Assembly (NCBI RefSeq): GCF_900106565.1 | Contig: NZ_FNNJ01000001.1 | Coordinates: 558,001 to 622,000 of the forward strand | DNA from: Lutibacter oricola | Lineage (GTDB): Bacteria > Bacteroidota > Bacteroidia > Flavobacteriales > Flavobacteriaceae | Direction of reading: 5' to 3' | Length of the DNA stretch: 64,000 bases | Shown here: in pieces, positions 31,401-40,168 of the stretch | Position numbering within the stretch: position 1 is the first letter of the stretch | How the letters are laid out: each line of letters begins with the position of its first letter | The notes under the pieces: model-generated | What the model was told of the DNA's origin: nothing | The model's input: only the letters and a program-made list of their open reading frames with translations | Database searches by the model: none | Translations under genes and position numbers: made by a program

Positions 31401-32519
31401 GAAAAAAATAATGTTTTTATTTCTGTAGAAGATAATGGAATTGGTATTTCAAAAGAAAAACAGGAGTTTGTATTCAATAGGTTTTTTCAAGCAGATAAAA
31501 TTGATGATAAAGTTGAAGGAACCGGAATTGGTTTGTCCTATTCCAAAGGTTTGGTTGAAATGCATCACGGTACAATTCAGTTAATTAGCGAAGAGCGAAA
31601 AGGAACCAAATTTATTGTAACTTTATTAAAAGGGAAAGAGCATTTTAGCGATAAAGAGTTATTAGTAAAAGAAAATTATTCTCAGTTCAATGTTCCTGTA
31701 GAGGTTGAAAAAGAAGAAGTAAGCTTTATAAGTGAAGCAGAAAATGAAAATAACATTAATAAGCAAACATTACTTATTGTTGAAGATAATATTGAATTGC
31801 GAAAGTTTGTAGTGAATAGCTTAAGTAGTAGGTATACAATTTTTGAAGCTGAAAATGGAGAAGAAGGTATTGAACAATGTACAAAACATTTTCCAGATTT
31901 AATTATTAGTGATGTTATGATGCCCAAAATGGATGGTTTTGAAATGTGTAAAACTATTAAAACCACTATAGATTTAAGTCACATTCCTATCATACTATTA
32001 ACAGCAAAAACAAGTTCAGATAATAAAGTAAAAGGTTATAGTTTAGGCGCAAATGCTTATGTAGAAAAACCATTTAATTTAGAAGTTTTAAAAGCTCAAA
32101 TAGAAACTTTAATTAAAAATAAAGAATTGCTTCAGCAAAAATTTAAAAGTACTTTAGAGATAGAGCCTTCTGAATTTTCTACAACAAAAGTTGATGATAA
32201 GTTATTGACTAAAATTCTTGAAATTGTTGAGTCTAAAATTACAGATGAAGTATTAACCGTACAATTTATTGCTTCAGAATGTGGAATGACACAAACTGTA
32301 TTAAATAAAAAATTAAAAGCATTAACAGGTAAAACTTCCGCTGCTTTTATTAGATCCATCCGATTAAAAAGAGCCGCAAAATTACTTTCAACAGGAAGAT
32401 ATTCTGTAAGTGATGTAACCTACGAAGTTGGCTTTACCGATTTAAAATATTTTAGAAACTGCTTTAAAAATGAGTTCTCAGTTTCACCTTCAGAATATAA
32501 AAAGAAAGCTATTCAGTAA
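28461..32519 (+). CDS. Hybrid two-component system (HTCS) regulator of the PUL
   Basis: A 1352-residue membrane protein joining sensor, histidine kinase, receiver and DNA-binding parts. After a signal peptide, residues about 24-660 hold two-bladed beta-propeller repeats (WIGTNDGLNRYDG, WVGTSAGLNKI and others), then a Y_Y_Y domain (GFDDAWVSVNSNTRFAKYTNL) and a transmembrane helix near 785-805. The kinase core has phospho-acceptor His844 in NISHEFRTPL and an ATPase with LLSNAFKFTNRNG and GTGIGLSYSKGLVEMH. The receiver carries Asp1151 in ISDVMMPKMDGFE, and an AraC-type helix-turn-helix ends the protein (YEVGFTDLKYFRNCFK). Such proteins bind a glycan fragment in the periplasm and switch on the nearby PUL. 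It is monocistronic behind a terminator, and a candidate operator lies just downstream. Confidence 0.97.
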   Translation: MKKYAFIFLFYLLTFGLSATEFHKLTTLDGLSQNDVNYIFQDSRGFIWIGTNDGLNRYDGYNFKVFRKEPREQGGLRSNIINSIVEDKQGNLWVGSLDNGVSKYNISTNKFTSIINKGNNPEIFASNGSLKLMADSRGNIWVLTNNGIEIINSKNNKIESVIQNKNLVNSPQTFFEDKSGIVWIGTSNGLLKLNPKTFELEKEFKLETSVIYISQWGNNLFFSNNDGVYQFKEKESSAHKIPNVIGGKSIFVDDNNLWVASFKKGIFVYNLSKENTISASSNSIKWNSRKNDFMNYNVSSLLKDNSGLIWIGTSGGGVEVYNPKGQFFKHYTATKNKGSLSHKTVRSVLEDNYQNLWVGTENGGLNFLPKEHKNNYNKGFISILPNHSFVTVLSLDKKNDRVWVGLPAGIKIFSAKTGEEISLPKNSFNGINAVFSILIDSTGVVWIGTYGKGLWRLKLDKNGNYLKTRFIAEGKNNSLSANIVRSILEDKNGNIWVGTSAGLNKIKFEDKLKNKLSFEVYKNDINNPKSISHNYILPLFETSTGDLWIGTLGGGLNKLCEGENGTHYFETITTNNGLPNNAIKGILEDEKGNLWISTNKGISRFNPENKSIRNFGVSDGLQDFEFRDFACYKRASGEMIFGGVNGFNTFFPNKISLDTTINKVVFTDLEILNQPIGVGDEYKGRVILNQSINSLDELELKYQENSFTIYFSGLHYASPSKNQYKYKLEGFDDAWVSVNSNTRFAKYTNLNSGKYTLNVIASNSDGHWNTNPKSITIIVKSPWYFSGFAIAIYVLLFALALWFFRRFTIIGVQRKSKLEMESFEKEKIQKLSQMKLQFFTNISHEFRTPLTLIIGPIAKLLKEKESMPIEKVEENYEIINRNAISLQRLVNQLMDFRKFEQGKINIKASEGNLIGFIQKVMTSFNFIAEQKEIEFTFKHLSHNLPLWFDANKLEKVLMNLLSNAFKFTNRNGSITLKVEEEKNNVFISVEDNGIGISKEKQEFVFNRFFQADKIDDKVEGTGIGLSYSKGLVEMHHGTIQLISEERKGTKFIVTLLKGKEHFSDKELLVKENYSQFNVPVEVEKEEVSFISEAENENNINKQTLLIVEDNIELRKFVVNSLSSRYTIFEAENGEEGIEQCTKHFPDLIISDVMMPKMDGFEMCKTIKTTIDLSHIPIILLTAKTSSDNKVKGYSLGANAYVEKPFNLEVLKAQIETLIKNKELLQQKFKSTLEIEPSEFSTTKVDDKLLTKILEIVESKITDEVLTVQFIASECGMTQTVLNKKLKALTGKTSAAFIRSIRLKRAAKLLSTGRYSVSDVTYEVGFTDLKYFRNCFKNEFSVSPSEYKKKAIQ

Positions 32520-32569
32520 TTTCTGTTTTCAATAGCGTTTATAGGCTTTAAACTAGTCTAAAATAGAAT

Positions 32570-32606
32570 ACCCCTGCCTTTTATACAATTTTCACCCCTG
32601 TTTTTT
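32570..32606 (+). promoter_or_regulatory. Candidate HTCS operator: direct repeat ACCCCTGnnTTTT
   Basis: ACCCCTGCCTTTT (32570-32582) and ACCCCTGTTTTTT (32594-32606) repeat with a 24-base period in the 294-base region between the HTCS gene and the operon it probably controls. A TAATTTAG box, one mismatch from TAnnTTTG, lies at 32621-32628, so the downstream copy would sit where an activator contacts polymerase. The leader that follows is about 180 bases and holds nothing else I can identify. Confidence 0.6.
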
Positions 32607-32813
32607 TGTGCTTATATAGTTAATTTAGCTAGAGATAGTAGGTGTAATGCCTTTAAATCAGTCTAAATATTTTAATAAGAATTGTTCTTGTTGAATTTTA
32701 TCTAGATAGATTGAAAAATAGAACATTTGATTAATTATTTGCCACATATGGGTACTTAATTTTTTGTACTAAAAAATGAACCTAAATTGTAGAAGCACAA
32801 AAACCAAATAAAT

Positions 32814-34124
32814 ATGAAATACAAGTTTTCAATAATTTTTGCATTAGCAGTAATATTCTTTTTCGGAAATGTAAATGCACAAAAAAAGCAGTCAGTAGAA
32901 ATTCCAATTAACAAAAAATTTGATACCAATTCTATCATCTTAAAAACAAGATTAAGGGAACTAAATAAAGATATTGAATCTTACGGAATTTTATTAGATA
33001 CTGTTATTACAAATAAAAAATTGTTAACTGGATATAGATACGAGCAATTTTACGATTGGGATTTATATTTCGAGAATATCTACATGTCTTATTATGGAAT
33101 TTCAAAATACAACTTCGATAATTTAGAAGGCTTTTTTGCAATACAACATCCTGATGGTTTTATAAAACGTTCATTTGGTTCAAAAAACTTTGGAGCCGAC
33201 CACCATTTTAAGCCTTTTATTGCACAAATAATTGTGTTGGGTTCTCGTCAAACTGGAAATTGGGAATGGGCAAAAAAATACTACGAAAAAACACAATTGT
33301 ATTTAAAACATTGGTTTGAATACGATACTGATAAAAATGGATTAGCATATTGGTCTGGACAACAAAAAGGAAGTTGGTCTGGAGCAGCAGACCATAGTGG
33401 AATGGATAACCAAAACACACGAACGTTAGGTTTAAGTGAAGGAGTAGATTTAAACTGTTACTTGGTTCGTGAATTAGAAGCAATGGCTGTAATTGCCAAA
33501 AAAATAGGGAAGAAGAAAGATGTTAAAGGATATTTAGAACACGCTGAAAAATTGAAAAACCTGATTAATGAGCACCTTTGGGATGAAAAATCAGGTTTTT
33601 ATTATGATAGAAATGAGGAAAACGGAAAAACAACTTATGTAAAGTCAGTTTCGTGTTTTACACCAATATGGGCAGGAGTTGCTTCAAAAGAACAAGTAAA
33701 ACGTATGGTTGAGGAACATTTAAAAAACCCGAAAGAGTTTTGGACAAAGTTTCCTGTTCCTGGTTATGCCTTAACAGAACCAGATTACCGTCAAAATTAT
33801 CAAGGGCAAAAAGGATGTAATTGGAAAGGTTCAACTTGGATACCTACAAATTATATGATTTGCCACGGATTAACCGATTATGGTTATAAAGATTTAGCAA
33901 AAGAGATTGCTCACAAAACCTATAATCTGGTATTAAATAATAAAAGTACACGTGAGTTTTTTAATGCTGAGACTGGTGAAGGTTTAGGTATGAATCCATT
34001 TTTTGGATGGTCTTCATTAGCTTATTATTTACCGTTGGAATTGGAATTGAATTACAATCCAATGGATTTAAAAGAGAAAAATATTCAAAAGTTAAGTGAA
34101 AAAATTGGAGTTAATTTTAAATAA
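32814..34124 (+). CDS. Secreted trehalase-like (alpha/alpha)6 glycosidase (clan GH-G type)
   Basis: A 436-residue protein with a signal peptide ending NVNAQ (about 23) and an (alpha/alpha)6-barrel related to GH37 trehalases and GH63 glucosidases. Landmarks are QFYDWDLYFENIYMSYYGI, HPDGFIKRSFG, SGAADHSGMDNQ with an acidic pocket residue, GFYYDRNEENG, and GCNWKGSTWIPTNYMICHGL near the C-terminal active-site side. It is shorter than trehalase (about 550) and trehalose is an unlikely substrate in this setting; members of this broad group in PULs cleave alpha-linked sugars from oligosaccharides. It opens the long run that follows the HTCS gene, and the next gene starts 6 bases after its stop, so it is probably directly under HTCS control. 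Confidence 0.78.
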   Translation: MKYKFSIIFALAVIFFFGNVNAQKKQSVEIPINKKFDTNSIILKTRLRELNKDIESYGILLDTVITNKKLLTGYRYEQFYDWDLYFENIYMSYYGISKYNFDNLEGFFAIQHPDGFIKRSFGSKNFGADHHFKPFIAQIIVLGSRQTGNWEWAKKYYEKTQLYLKHWFEYDTDKNGLAYWSGQQKGSWSGAADHSGMDNQNTRTLGLSEGVDLNCYLVRELEAMAVIAKKIGKKKDVKGYLEHAEKLKNLINEHLWDEKSGFYYDRNEENGKTTYVKSVSCFTPIWAGVASKEQVKRMVEEHLKNPKEFWTKFPVPGYALTEPDYRQNYQGQKGCNWKGSTWIPTNYMICHGLTDYGYKDLAKEIAHKTYNLVLNNKSTREFFNAETGEGLGMNPFFGWSSLAYYLPLELELNYNPMDLKEKNIQKLSEKIGVNFK

Positions 34125-34130
34125 AATATA

Positions 34131-35594
34131 ATGAATTTTAAAGTATTTAAGTTATTCGTTTTAGTGGTTGTTATTTCGGTTGAATTTATTTCAGCTCAAA
34201 ATAAAGTAACAAAACGTCCAAATATAATTATAATTAATGCTGATGATTTAGGTTATGGAGACCCAAGTTGTTATGGCGGAAAATTATTTGAAACCAAAAA
34301 CATTGATCGTCTTGCAAAAGAAGGAATCAAATTCACGAATGGTTATGTATCGTCATCGGTGTGTTCACCAAGTCGTCACGGATTATTAACAGGTGCATAT
34401 CAAACACGTTTTGGAGTACAATGGAATCACGATACATATGGCTTGCCTGGTCAAAAAGATAAAAAACGTAAATCATTAATTCCAAGTGAGCATCGTTATA
34501 TCAACCAAGCATTTTCCGAAGCTGGTTATGTAACTGCAATGGCTGGTAAAATTGGTATTCCAACCTATCCAAAAACTACTTTTGATCACGAGTTTTCTTT
34601 AACTTCAGCAGGATGTAACTATTTTCCTGATGAAACAGGAAACTATGGAGGAGTTGATGGTCATCCAAAACCAAAAGGAGGTTGGACTATGACACAATGG
34701 GGGCCAGATAGAAAGGGCGAGGAATATATAACAGACAGATGTGGAAGACAAACTATTGAATTTATTGAAGCTAATAAAAATAAAGAGAATCCGTTCTTTT
34801 TCTATTTAGCTTTTAACGCACCACATACACCACTGCAAGCTAAAAAGGTTGATAGAAAACGTGTTAAACATATCAAATCTGAATCAATGAAATTGTATGC
34901 TGCAATGGTGTTGGCAATTGATGATAATGTTGGGAAAATTTTAGATTATTTAGATAAAGAAGGATTGCGTGAAAATACAATTGTAGTATTTTTAAGTGAT
35001 AATGGACCTATGAATCCTATTCATTTTCAAGAACCTGATTGGTGGCCAGACAATTCACCATATCATATTATGGGACAACGAGGTGGACTTTCAGGCTACA
35101 AAGGAATTTTTAGAGAAGCAGGTATCCGTATTCCTTATATAATGAGTTGGCCAGGGCATTTACAGCAAAATACTACGTATGAAAAAACGGTAAGCACGTT
35201 AGATTTATATCCAACTTTATGTTCTGCAGCAAATGTAAAGTTGCCTGAAAACACGCATTTAGATGGCGTAAATATTTTACCTTATTTACAAGGAGGTTAT
35301 GCGAATGAAGAACCACACGATTATTTATTTTGGTATGCAAATCGAATGGGTGCAGTAAGAAGTGGAAAATGGAAATTATACATTGAAGATAACAAGCATT
35401 ATTTATTCGATTTAGAAAATGATGTATCTGAAACTACAAATGTAAGTCGAGAAAATCCTGAAGCGATGCAAGATTTATTTGGGGCTTTTATAGCGCATAG
35501 AAATGAAATGCCACCATTAAGAAATCCGTTTATTAGACCAATTGATCTTCCTTCAGATGCTGTTAAAAATTTGCATCCAGTAGATCCTAAGTAA
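34131..35594 (+). CDS. S1 sulfatase, secreted (CSPSRHG motif)
   Basis: A 487-residue sulfatase; the signal peptide ends at FISAQ (about 23). It shows NADDLGYGD (36-44), the maturation motif CSPSR with Cys78, and SDNGP in the second metal-binding loop. After CSPSR comes His-Gly where neighbours have Ala-Ala or Ala-Ser, and LLTGAYQTRFG follows, a pattern I associate with arylsulfatase-type subfamilies near S1_19 and S1_20. RGGLSGYKGIFREAGIRIP is the usual end-of-core element. It is separated from the upstream glycosidase by 6 bases and the downstream sulfatase by 21. Substrate sulfate position cannot be derived from the sequence. Confidence 0.92.
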   Translation: MNFKVFKLFVLVVVISVEFISAQNKVTKRPNIIIINADDLGYGDPSCYGGKLFETKNIDRLAKEGIKFTNGYVSSSVCSPSRHGLLTGAYQTRFGVQWNHDTYGLPGQKDKKRKSLIPSEHRYINQAFSEAGYVTAMAGKIGIPTYPKTTFDHEFSLTSAGCNYFPDETGNYGGVDGHPKPKGGWTMTQWGPDRKGEEYITDRCGRQTIEFIEANKNKENPFFFYLAFNAPHTPLQAKKVDRKRVKHIKSESMKLYAAMVLAIDDNVGKILDYLDKEGLRENTIVVFLSDNGPMNPIHFQEPDWWPDNSPYHIMGQRGGLSGYKGIFREAGIRIPYIMSWPGHLQQNTTYEKTVSTLDLYPTLCSAANVKLPENTHLDGVNILPYLQGGYANEEPHDYLFWYANRMGAVRSGKWKLYIEDNKHYLFDLENDVSETTNVSRENPEAMQDLFGAFIAHRNEMPPLRNPFIRPIDLPSDAVKNLHPVDPK

Positions 35595-35615
35595 TAATTA
35601 TAATACTTAAAACAA

Positions 35616-37172
35616 ATGTATAAAAGTAAAATCATTTTACTTCTGTTAAGTGTAATAGCACTAAATACTAGTTGTCAATCTAAAAAGGTTGAAAAAAAAC
35701 CAAACCTTCTATTTTGTATTGCTGATGATGTAAGTTTTATTCATACTTCAATAAATGGAACTGCAGAATTAAGTACACCAAATTTTGATAGAGTTGCAAA
35801 TAGTGGTGTTTTATTTAACAATGCCTATTGTAATGTTTCATCTTGTGCGCCATCAAGAGCTTCAATTTTAACAGGAAAAAACATTTGGGAGCTAGAAGAA
35901 GGAGGTTTATTATTTGGTGGCCTGAAAAAAGAATACCCTACATTTTCAACGGCATTAAAAAATATAGGTTATGCTACTGGCTACAGTGGTAAAGGCTATA
36001 TGCCGGCAAGTCACAAAGAACCATATCAAGCACAACCTTTGGCTCCTGAGTACAATAAGATAAGAAATAAAGTTCCGCAGTTTATGTCTAATAAAGATTA
36101 TGCTGGGAATTTTGATGAATTTTTGTCTAAAAAAGACAAAGATGCTCCTTTCTTTTTCTGGTATGGATCTCACGAAGCACACAGAAAATACAATCCTGGA
36201 ATTGGAGTAAAATCAGGGAAGGACATTTCTAAAATTAAAGTACCTGGGTTTTTACCTGATAATGATTTGGTGAGAAGTGATATTGCAGATTATTATTATG
36301 AAATTGAATGGTTTGATTCTCATTTAGGAAGAATGATTAAAACTTTGGAAGAAGCTGGAGAACTAGAAAATACCATAATTATTGTAACTGCAGATAATGG
36401 AATGCCATTTCCTCGTGCAAAAGCTAGTTGTTATGATTATGGAACACATATGCCATTAGCAATTTGTTGGGGAAATAAAATTAAAGGAGGAGCTACAGTA
36501 GATGACTTTATAAGTTTTACAGATTTTGCTCCAACATTATTAGAAGCAGTTGGATTAGAAATTCCTAAAGGAACAACAGGGAAAAGCTTTTTAGATGTTT
36601 TATTTTCTGAAAAAAGCGGACAAGTAGATAAAAAAAGAGATAGAGTTTTTACAGCTTTAGAACGTCACGCATATTGTAGGCCAGAAGGATTGACTTATCC
36701 AGTGCGTACCATTCGAAAAGGAGATTTTTTATATATGGTAAATTTTGAACCAAGTAGATATCCAGGTGGTGATCCAGATTTTTTCTCGCCTCATCAAGGA
36801 TTTTACGGAGAGGTTGATGCTAGTCCTTCACGCACACATTTAATTGAAAATAAGGATAGTGAGCCAACTAAATATTATTTCGATTTACAGTTTGCAAAAC
36901 GCCCTAAAATAGAATTATACAACGTAAAAGAAGATCCATATAACTTACATAATCTGGCTTCAAATGAAAAATATGCAGAATTATGTAAAGAGCTAAAAGC
37001 AGAACTTTTTCAATACCTAAAAGAAACGGGAGATCCTAGAATGGAAGGTAAAGCACCTTGGGATAACTATCCGTATTACTTCAATGGCTTGGATAAAAAA
37101 CATTTGTTGCCTATTGGAAAACGTGATGTTGATTATCAGAAAAATCAAGAAAAAACAACAAGAATATACTAA
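35616..37172 (+). CDS. S1 sulfatase, lipoprotein (S1_8-like)
   Basis: A 518-residue sulfatase with a lipobox at ALNTSC (Cys20), so it is membrane-anchored, unlike most sulfatases here. Motifs are CIADDVSF, the maturation motif CAPSRAS with Cys77, TADNGMPFPRAKAS and YDYGTHMPL. The VSSCAPSRASILTGKN context and the ADNGMPFPRAK loop resemble heparan N-sulfatase-like enzymes (subfamily S1_8), which in marine bacteria act on sulfate esters. It lies 21 bases after the previous sulfatase and 26 bases before the second GH29, suggesting that desulfation and removal of the terminal sugar are ordered steps on the same branch. Sulfamidase activity as such is not implied. Confidence 0.92.
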   Translation: MYKSKIILLLLSVIALNTSCQSKKVEKKPNLLFCIADDVSFIHTSINGTAELSTPNFDRVANSGVLFNNAYCNVSSCAPSRASILTGKNIWELEEGGLLFGGLKKEYPTFSTALKNIGYATGYSGKGYMPASHKEPYQAQPLAPEYNKIRNKVPQFMSNKDYAGNFDEFLSKKDKDAPFFFWYGSHEAHRKYNPGIGVKSGKDISKIKVPGFLPDNDLVRSDIADYYYEIEWFDSHLGRMIKTLEEAGELENTIIIVTADNGMPFPRAKASCYDYGTHMPLAICWGNKIKGGATVDDFISFTDFAPTLLEAVGLEIPKGTTGKSFLDVLFSEKSGQVDKKRDRVFTALERHAYCRPEGLTYPVRTIRKGDFLYMVNFEPSRYPGGDPDFFSPHQGFYGEVDASPSRTHLIENKDSEPTKYYFDLQFAKRPKIELYNVKEDPYNLHNLASNEKYAELCKELKAELFQYLKETGDPRMEGKAPWDNYPYYFNGLDKKHLLPIGKRDVDYQKNQEKTTRIY

Positions 37173-37198
37173 TCAGAATATAAAATTAAGACTATAAT

Positions 37199-38716
37199 AT
37201 GAAAAATAGAGTAATAACATTAATAGTAGCAATTATTGCTACAGTTACTTTAACCAACGCACAAGAAAAATTTAAGCCAGAGTGGGAGAGTTTAAAAAAA
37301 CATAAAGTAACACCAGAGTGGTTTGCCGATGCTAAATTGGGAGTTTATTTTCACTGGGGAGTTTACAATGTTCCAGCAAATGGAAATGAATGGTACGGTA
37401 GATTTATGTACGAGAAAGACCGTAGAAAAACTTGGGGAAAAGACATTTACGATTACCACACAAAAACATATGGAAGAGATGTGCATTACCACGATTTTAT
37501 TCCGCAATGGAAGGCTGAAAAATTTTCAGCAAAACGTTGGGTAGATATGTTCGAAAATATGGGAGCCAAATTTATTGGAACCATTGCCGAACATCACGAT
37601 GGTTTTTCATTATGGGAAAGTAAAGTGAACCCTTGGAATTCAAAAGATAAAGGGCCTAAAATTGATGTTGTAAAACAAATTGCTAAAGAAGTAAAAAGTC
37701 GTGATTTAAAATTTATGACAACTTTTCATCACGGTTTTCATATGATGTTTTTTCCAAAAAAGGAAAACAGTGCACTTCGTCCGTTAAGTGAGCATAACGC
37801 GGTTTATAAAAACCCTGAAGTTCCACAAGATCCAAAGTATCGTGCACTTTATGGAACAATGTCTTATAAAGAAGAATGTGATATTTGGTTAGGAAAATTA
37901 GATGAAGTAATAGAAGAATATTGTCCAGATTATATTTGGATGGATTTTGCTCAAGGGTATGTGCAAGAAAATTATCGTCAGCAATTTTTGGCTAATTATT
38001 TTAATAAAGCACAAGAATTAAACAAAGAAGTTGTAGTAAATACAAAAGGAGACTTTTTCCCTACCGATGTAGCTGTTGTTAATGTAGAGCGAGCTACAAT
38101 GGTAGATATTACACCATTTGTTTGGGTAACGGATTTTCAATTAGGAAGCTCTTGGGGATATAACAAAGACAAACGTACCGCTTTAGATCCTAAAAAAGCA
38201 ATTAGAATTCTTGCTGAAGTTGTAAGTAAAAATGGAGTTATGATTTTAGCCGCAGCTCCAATGGCAGAAGGTGTAATTCCAATTGAACAAGCACAAGCAA
38301 TGGAAGGTATAGGTGCTTGGTTAAATTTATATGGAGAATCTATATACAACACAAGACCTTTTGTTGAATTTGGACAAGGGCCAACGGAATTAAAGAGAAA
38401 TCCTAATGATAATTGGAATGCTTATGGTTCTATTAAAGCAGGTTTAAATAGCTTAAATAGTCAAGATGTTCGTTATACAAAAAATGGTAAAAATGTATAT
38501 GCAATTCAATTAGGTTGGCCAGGTTCTAAAAAAGAAATTACACTAAAAACTTTTGCAGGAAAAGCAAAGGATTTAAAAATTAGATCTATTTCTGTTCTAG
38601 GTTCAAAAGAAAGAATTAAGTGGAAAAAAACTTCAAAAGGATTGGTAGTTACTTCACCAAAAAATAAACCTGCTGAAGGTGATGCTGCTATAGTTTATAA
38701 AATTAAACTGAAATAG
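37199..38716 (+). CDS. GH29 family alpha-L-fucosidase, secreted
   Basis: A 505-residue exo-fucosidase with a signal peptide ending TNAQ (22). The barrel has LGVYFHWGVY (47-56), the intact fucose-binding motif EHHDGF (131-136) and the likely nucleophile Asp249 in YIWMDF. C-terminal beta-sandwich motifs (VRYTKNGKNVYAIQLGWP) are typical of GH29. It shares its overall plan with the minus-strand GH29 at 2091 (both have KPxWESL near the start and FGQGPT before the sandwich), so the two are paralogs, but this copy keeps both histidines. Immediate neighbours are sulfatases, 26 bases before and 6 bases after. It probably removes alpha-L-fucose once blocking sulfates have been removed. Confidence 0.94.
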   Translation: MKNRVITLIVAIIATVTLTNAQEKFKPEWESLKKHKVTPEWFADAKLGVYFHWGVYNVPANGNEWYGRFMYEKDRRKTWGKDIYDYHTKTYGRDVHYHDFIPQWKAEKFSAKRWVDMFENMGAKFIGTIAEHHDGFSLWESKVNPWNSKDKGPKIDVVKQIAKEVKSRDLKFMTTFHHGFHMMFFPKKENSALRPLSEHNAVYKNPEVPQDPKYRALYGTMSYKEECDIWLGKLDEVIEEYCPDYIWMDFAQGYVQENYRQQFLANYFNKAQELNKEVVVNTKGDFFPTDVAVVNVERATMVDITPFVWVTDFQLGSSWGYNKDKRTALDPKKAIRILAEVVSKNGVMILAAAPMAEGVIPIEQAQAMEGIGAWLNLYGESIYNTRPFVEFGQGPTELKRNPNDNWNAYGSIKAGLNSLNSQDVRYTKNGKNVYAIQLGWPGSKKEITLKTFAGKAKDLKIRSISVLGSKERIKWKKTSKGLVVTSPKNKPAEGDAAIVYKIKLK

Positions 38717-38722
38717 TTTATT

Positions 38723-40150
38723 ATGAAGTTTAGAATTATAATTATTATTCTTTGCTGTTTTCTAGGGTCAAAGCGTATAAATGCTCAAAAGCAACCAAAT
38801 TTCATCATCATTTTTACAGATGATCAAGGTTATGAAGATTTAAGTTGTTTTGGCTCAAATAAATTAAAGACACCAAACATTGATAAAATGGCTGATGAAG
38901 GTGTAAAATTGACAAGTTTTTATGTAGCTTCTTCAGTTTGTTCGCCTTCAAGAGCAGCTCTGTTAACTGGTAGAATGCCAAAAAGAGTTGGTATTCCAAG
39001 AGTTTTATTTCCGAAGAAAAATGAAAAAGGATTACCAACAGAAGAAATTACAATTGCAGAATTGTTGAAAGAGAAAAATTATGCTACAGCTTTGGTGGGT
39101 AAATGGCATTTAGGTCACGATAAGAAGTATTCACCTTTAAATCAAGGGTTTGATTCTTATTTTGGGATTCCTTATAGCAATAATATGTCAATTGCATCAG
39201 GTATTGATATTTCTCCAAATATTGTTTTAAATGATGGTTATACATTGGAGAAAATGCATTCAGATATGCAATTGGTGGATGCTTCTGGAAACAAAGATGC
39301 TAAAAAGAGTTTAAAAAACAAGCCACCTTTAATGCGAGGAAATGAAATAGTTGAATATCCAACCAATCAAACTACGTTAACCGAGCGATACACAAACGAA
39401 GCCGTTTCATTTATTAATAAAAATAAAGAAAAACCATTCTTTTTATATGTAGCCCATTCATTTCCACACGTACCAATTTTTGTTGGTGATAAGTTTAAAG
39501 GTTCAAGCGGAACAACACCGTTTTACGATGCTGTTCAGGAAATTGATTGGAGTGTTGGTGAAGTTTTCAAAGCTTTAAAAGAAAACGGATTGGATGAAAA
39601 TACCATCGTTATTTTTACTTCAGACAATGGTCCAAATAGTCACGGTTCAGCAAAGCCATTAAAAGGAAGAAAGTTTGATACTTATGAAGGCGGACAAAGA
39701 GTACCTGCAATTTTCTGGGCACCAAATAAAGTAAAAGCTGGCGTTGTAAGTGATGAGATTGTTTCTTCGTTAGATATTTTTCCAACAATAGCAAAATATG
39801 CAGGAATTTCTATGCCAAAAGATAGAGTTTTTGACGGTTATAATCTTTCAAAATATTTAGAAGGGAAATCTAAAAAATCACCTCGAAAAGAAATGTATTT
39901 CTATGGTTCTAATTCCACTAAAATTGATGGTGTTCGTTTAAGTGATTGGAAATATTTAATTGAAGGTTATAGAAAAGCTTCTTGGCGAAAGCTTACTGAA
40001 GAAGATACTAAAATTAAGCTGTTCAATTTAAAAGAAGACAAGTCTGAATCTAAAAATGTAATAGACTTAAATGCTAAACAAGCAAAAAAACTGTTGAAAA
40101 AAATGCAACGTTTTGATGCAGAATTAGAAAAAGACATTTTAACAAAGTAA
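38723..40150 (+). CDS. S1 sulfatase, secreted (arylsulfatase A-like)
   Basis: A 475-residue sulfatase with a signal peptide ending INAQ (about 22). Metal-binding FTDDQGYED (31-39), maturation motif CSPSRAA with Cys73, GKWHLGH, HSFPHVPIF and TSDNGPNSHG are all present. SSVCSPSRAALLTGRMPKRVGI resembles arylsulfatase A/cerebroside sulfatase relatives, a group that includes S1_15 and S1_16 enzymes from fucoidan and carrageenan loci, but I cannot assign the subfamily. It starts 6 bases after the GH29 stop and 18 bases precede the next sulfatase, so all three are likely translated from one message. No unusual residues were seen at the active-site motifs. Confidence 0.93.
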   Translation: MKFRIIIIILCCFLGSKRINAQKQPNFIIIFTDDQGYEDLSCFGSNKLKTPNIDKMADEGVKLTSFYVASSVCSPSRAALLTGRMPKRVGIPRVLFPKKNEKGLPTEEITIAELLKEKNYATALVGKWHLGHDKKYSPLNQGFDSYFGIPYSNNMSIASGIDISPNIVLNDGYTLEKMHSDMQLVDASGNKDAKKSLKNKPPLMRGNEIVEYPTNQTTLTERYTNEAVSFINKNKEKPFFLYVAHSFPHVPIFVGDKFKGSSGTTPFYDAVQEIDWSVGEVFKALKENGLDENTIVIFTSDNGPNSHGSAKPLKGRKFDTYEGGQRVPAIFWAPNKVKAGVVSDEIVSSLDIFPTIAKYAGISMPKDRVFDGYNLSKYLEGKSKKSPRKEMYFYGSNSTKIDGVRLSDWKYLIEGYRKASWRKLTEEDTKIKLFNLKEDKSESKNVIDLNAKQAKKLLKKMQRFDAELEKDILTK

Positions 40151-40168
40151 AATTTTAAGACTCACATT

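Noticed and set aside
37323-37544. Plus-strand open frame shifted relative to the second GH29
   Set aside because: It overlaps the conserved N-terminal part of the GH29 catalytic domain in another frame and has no support.
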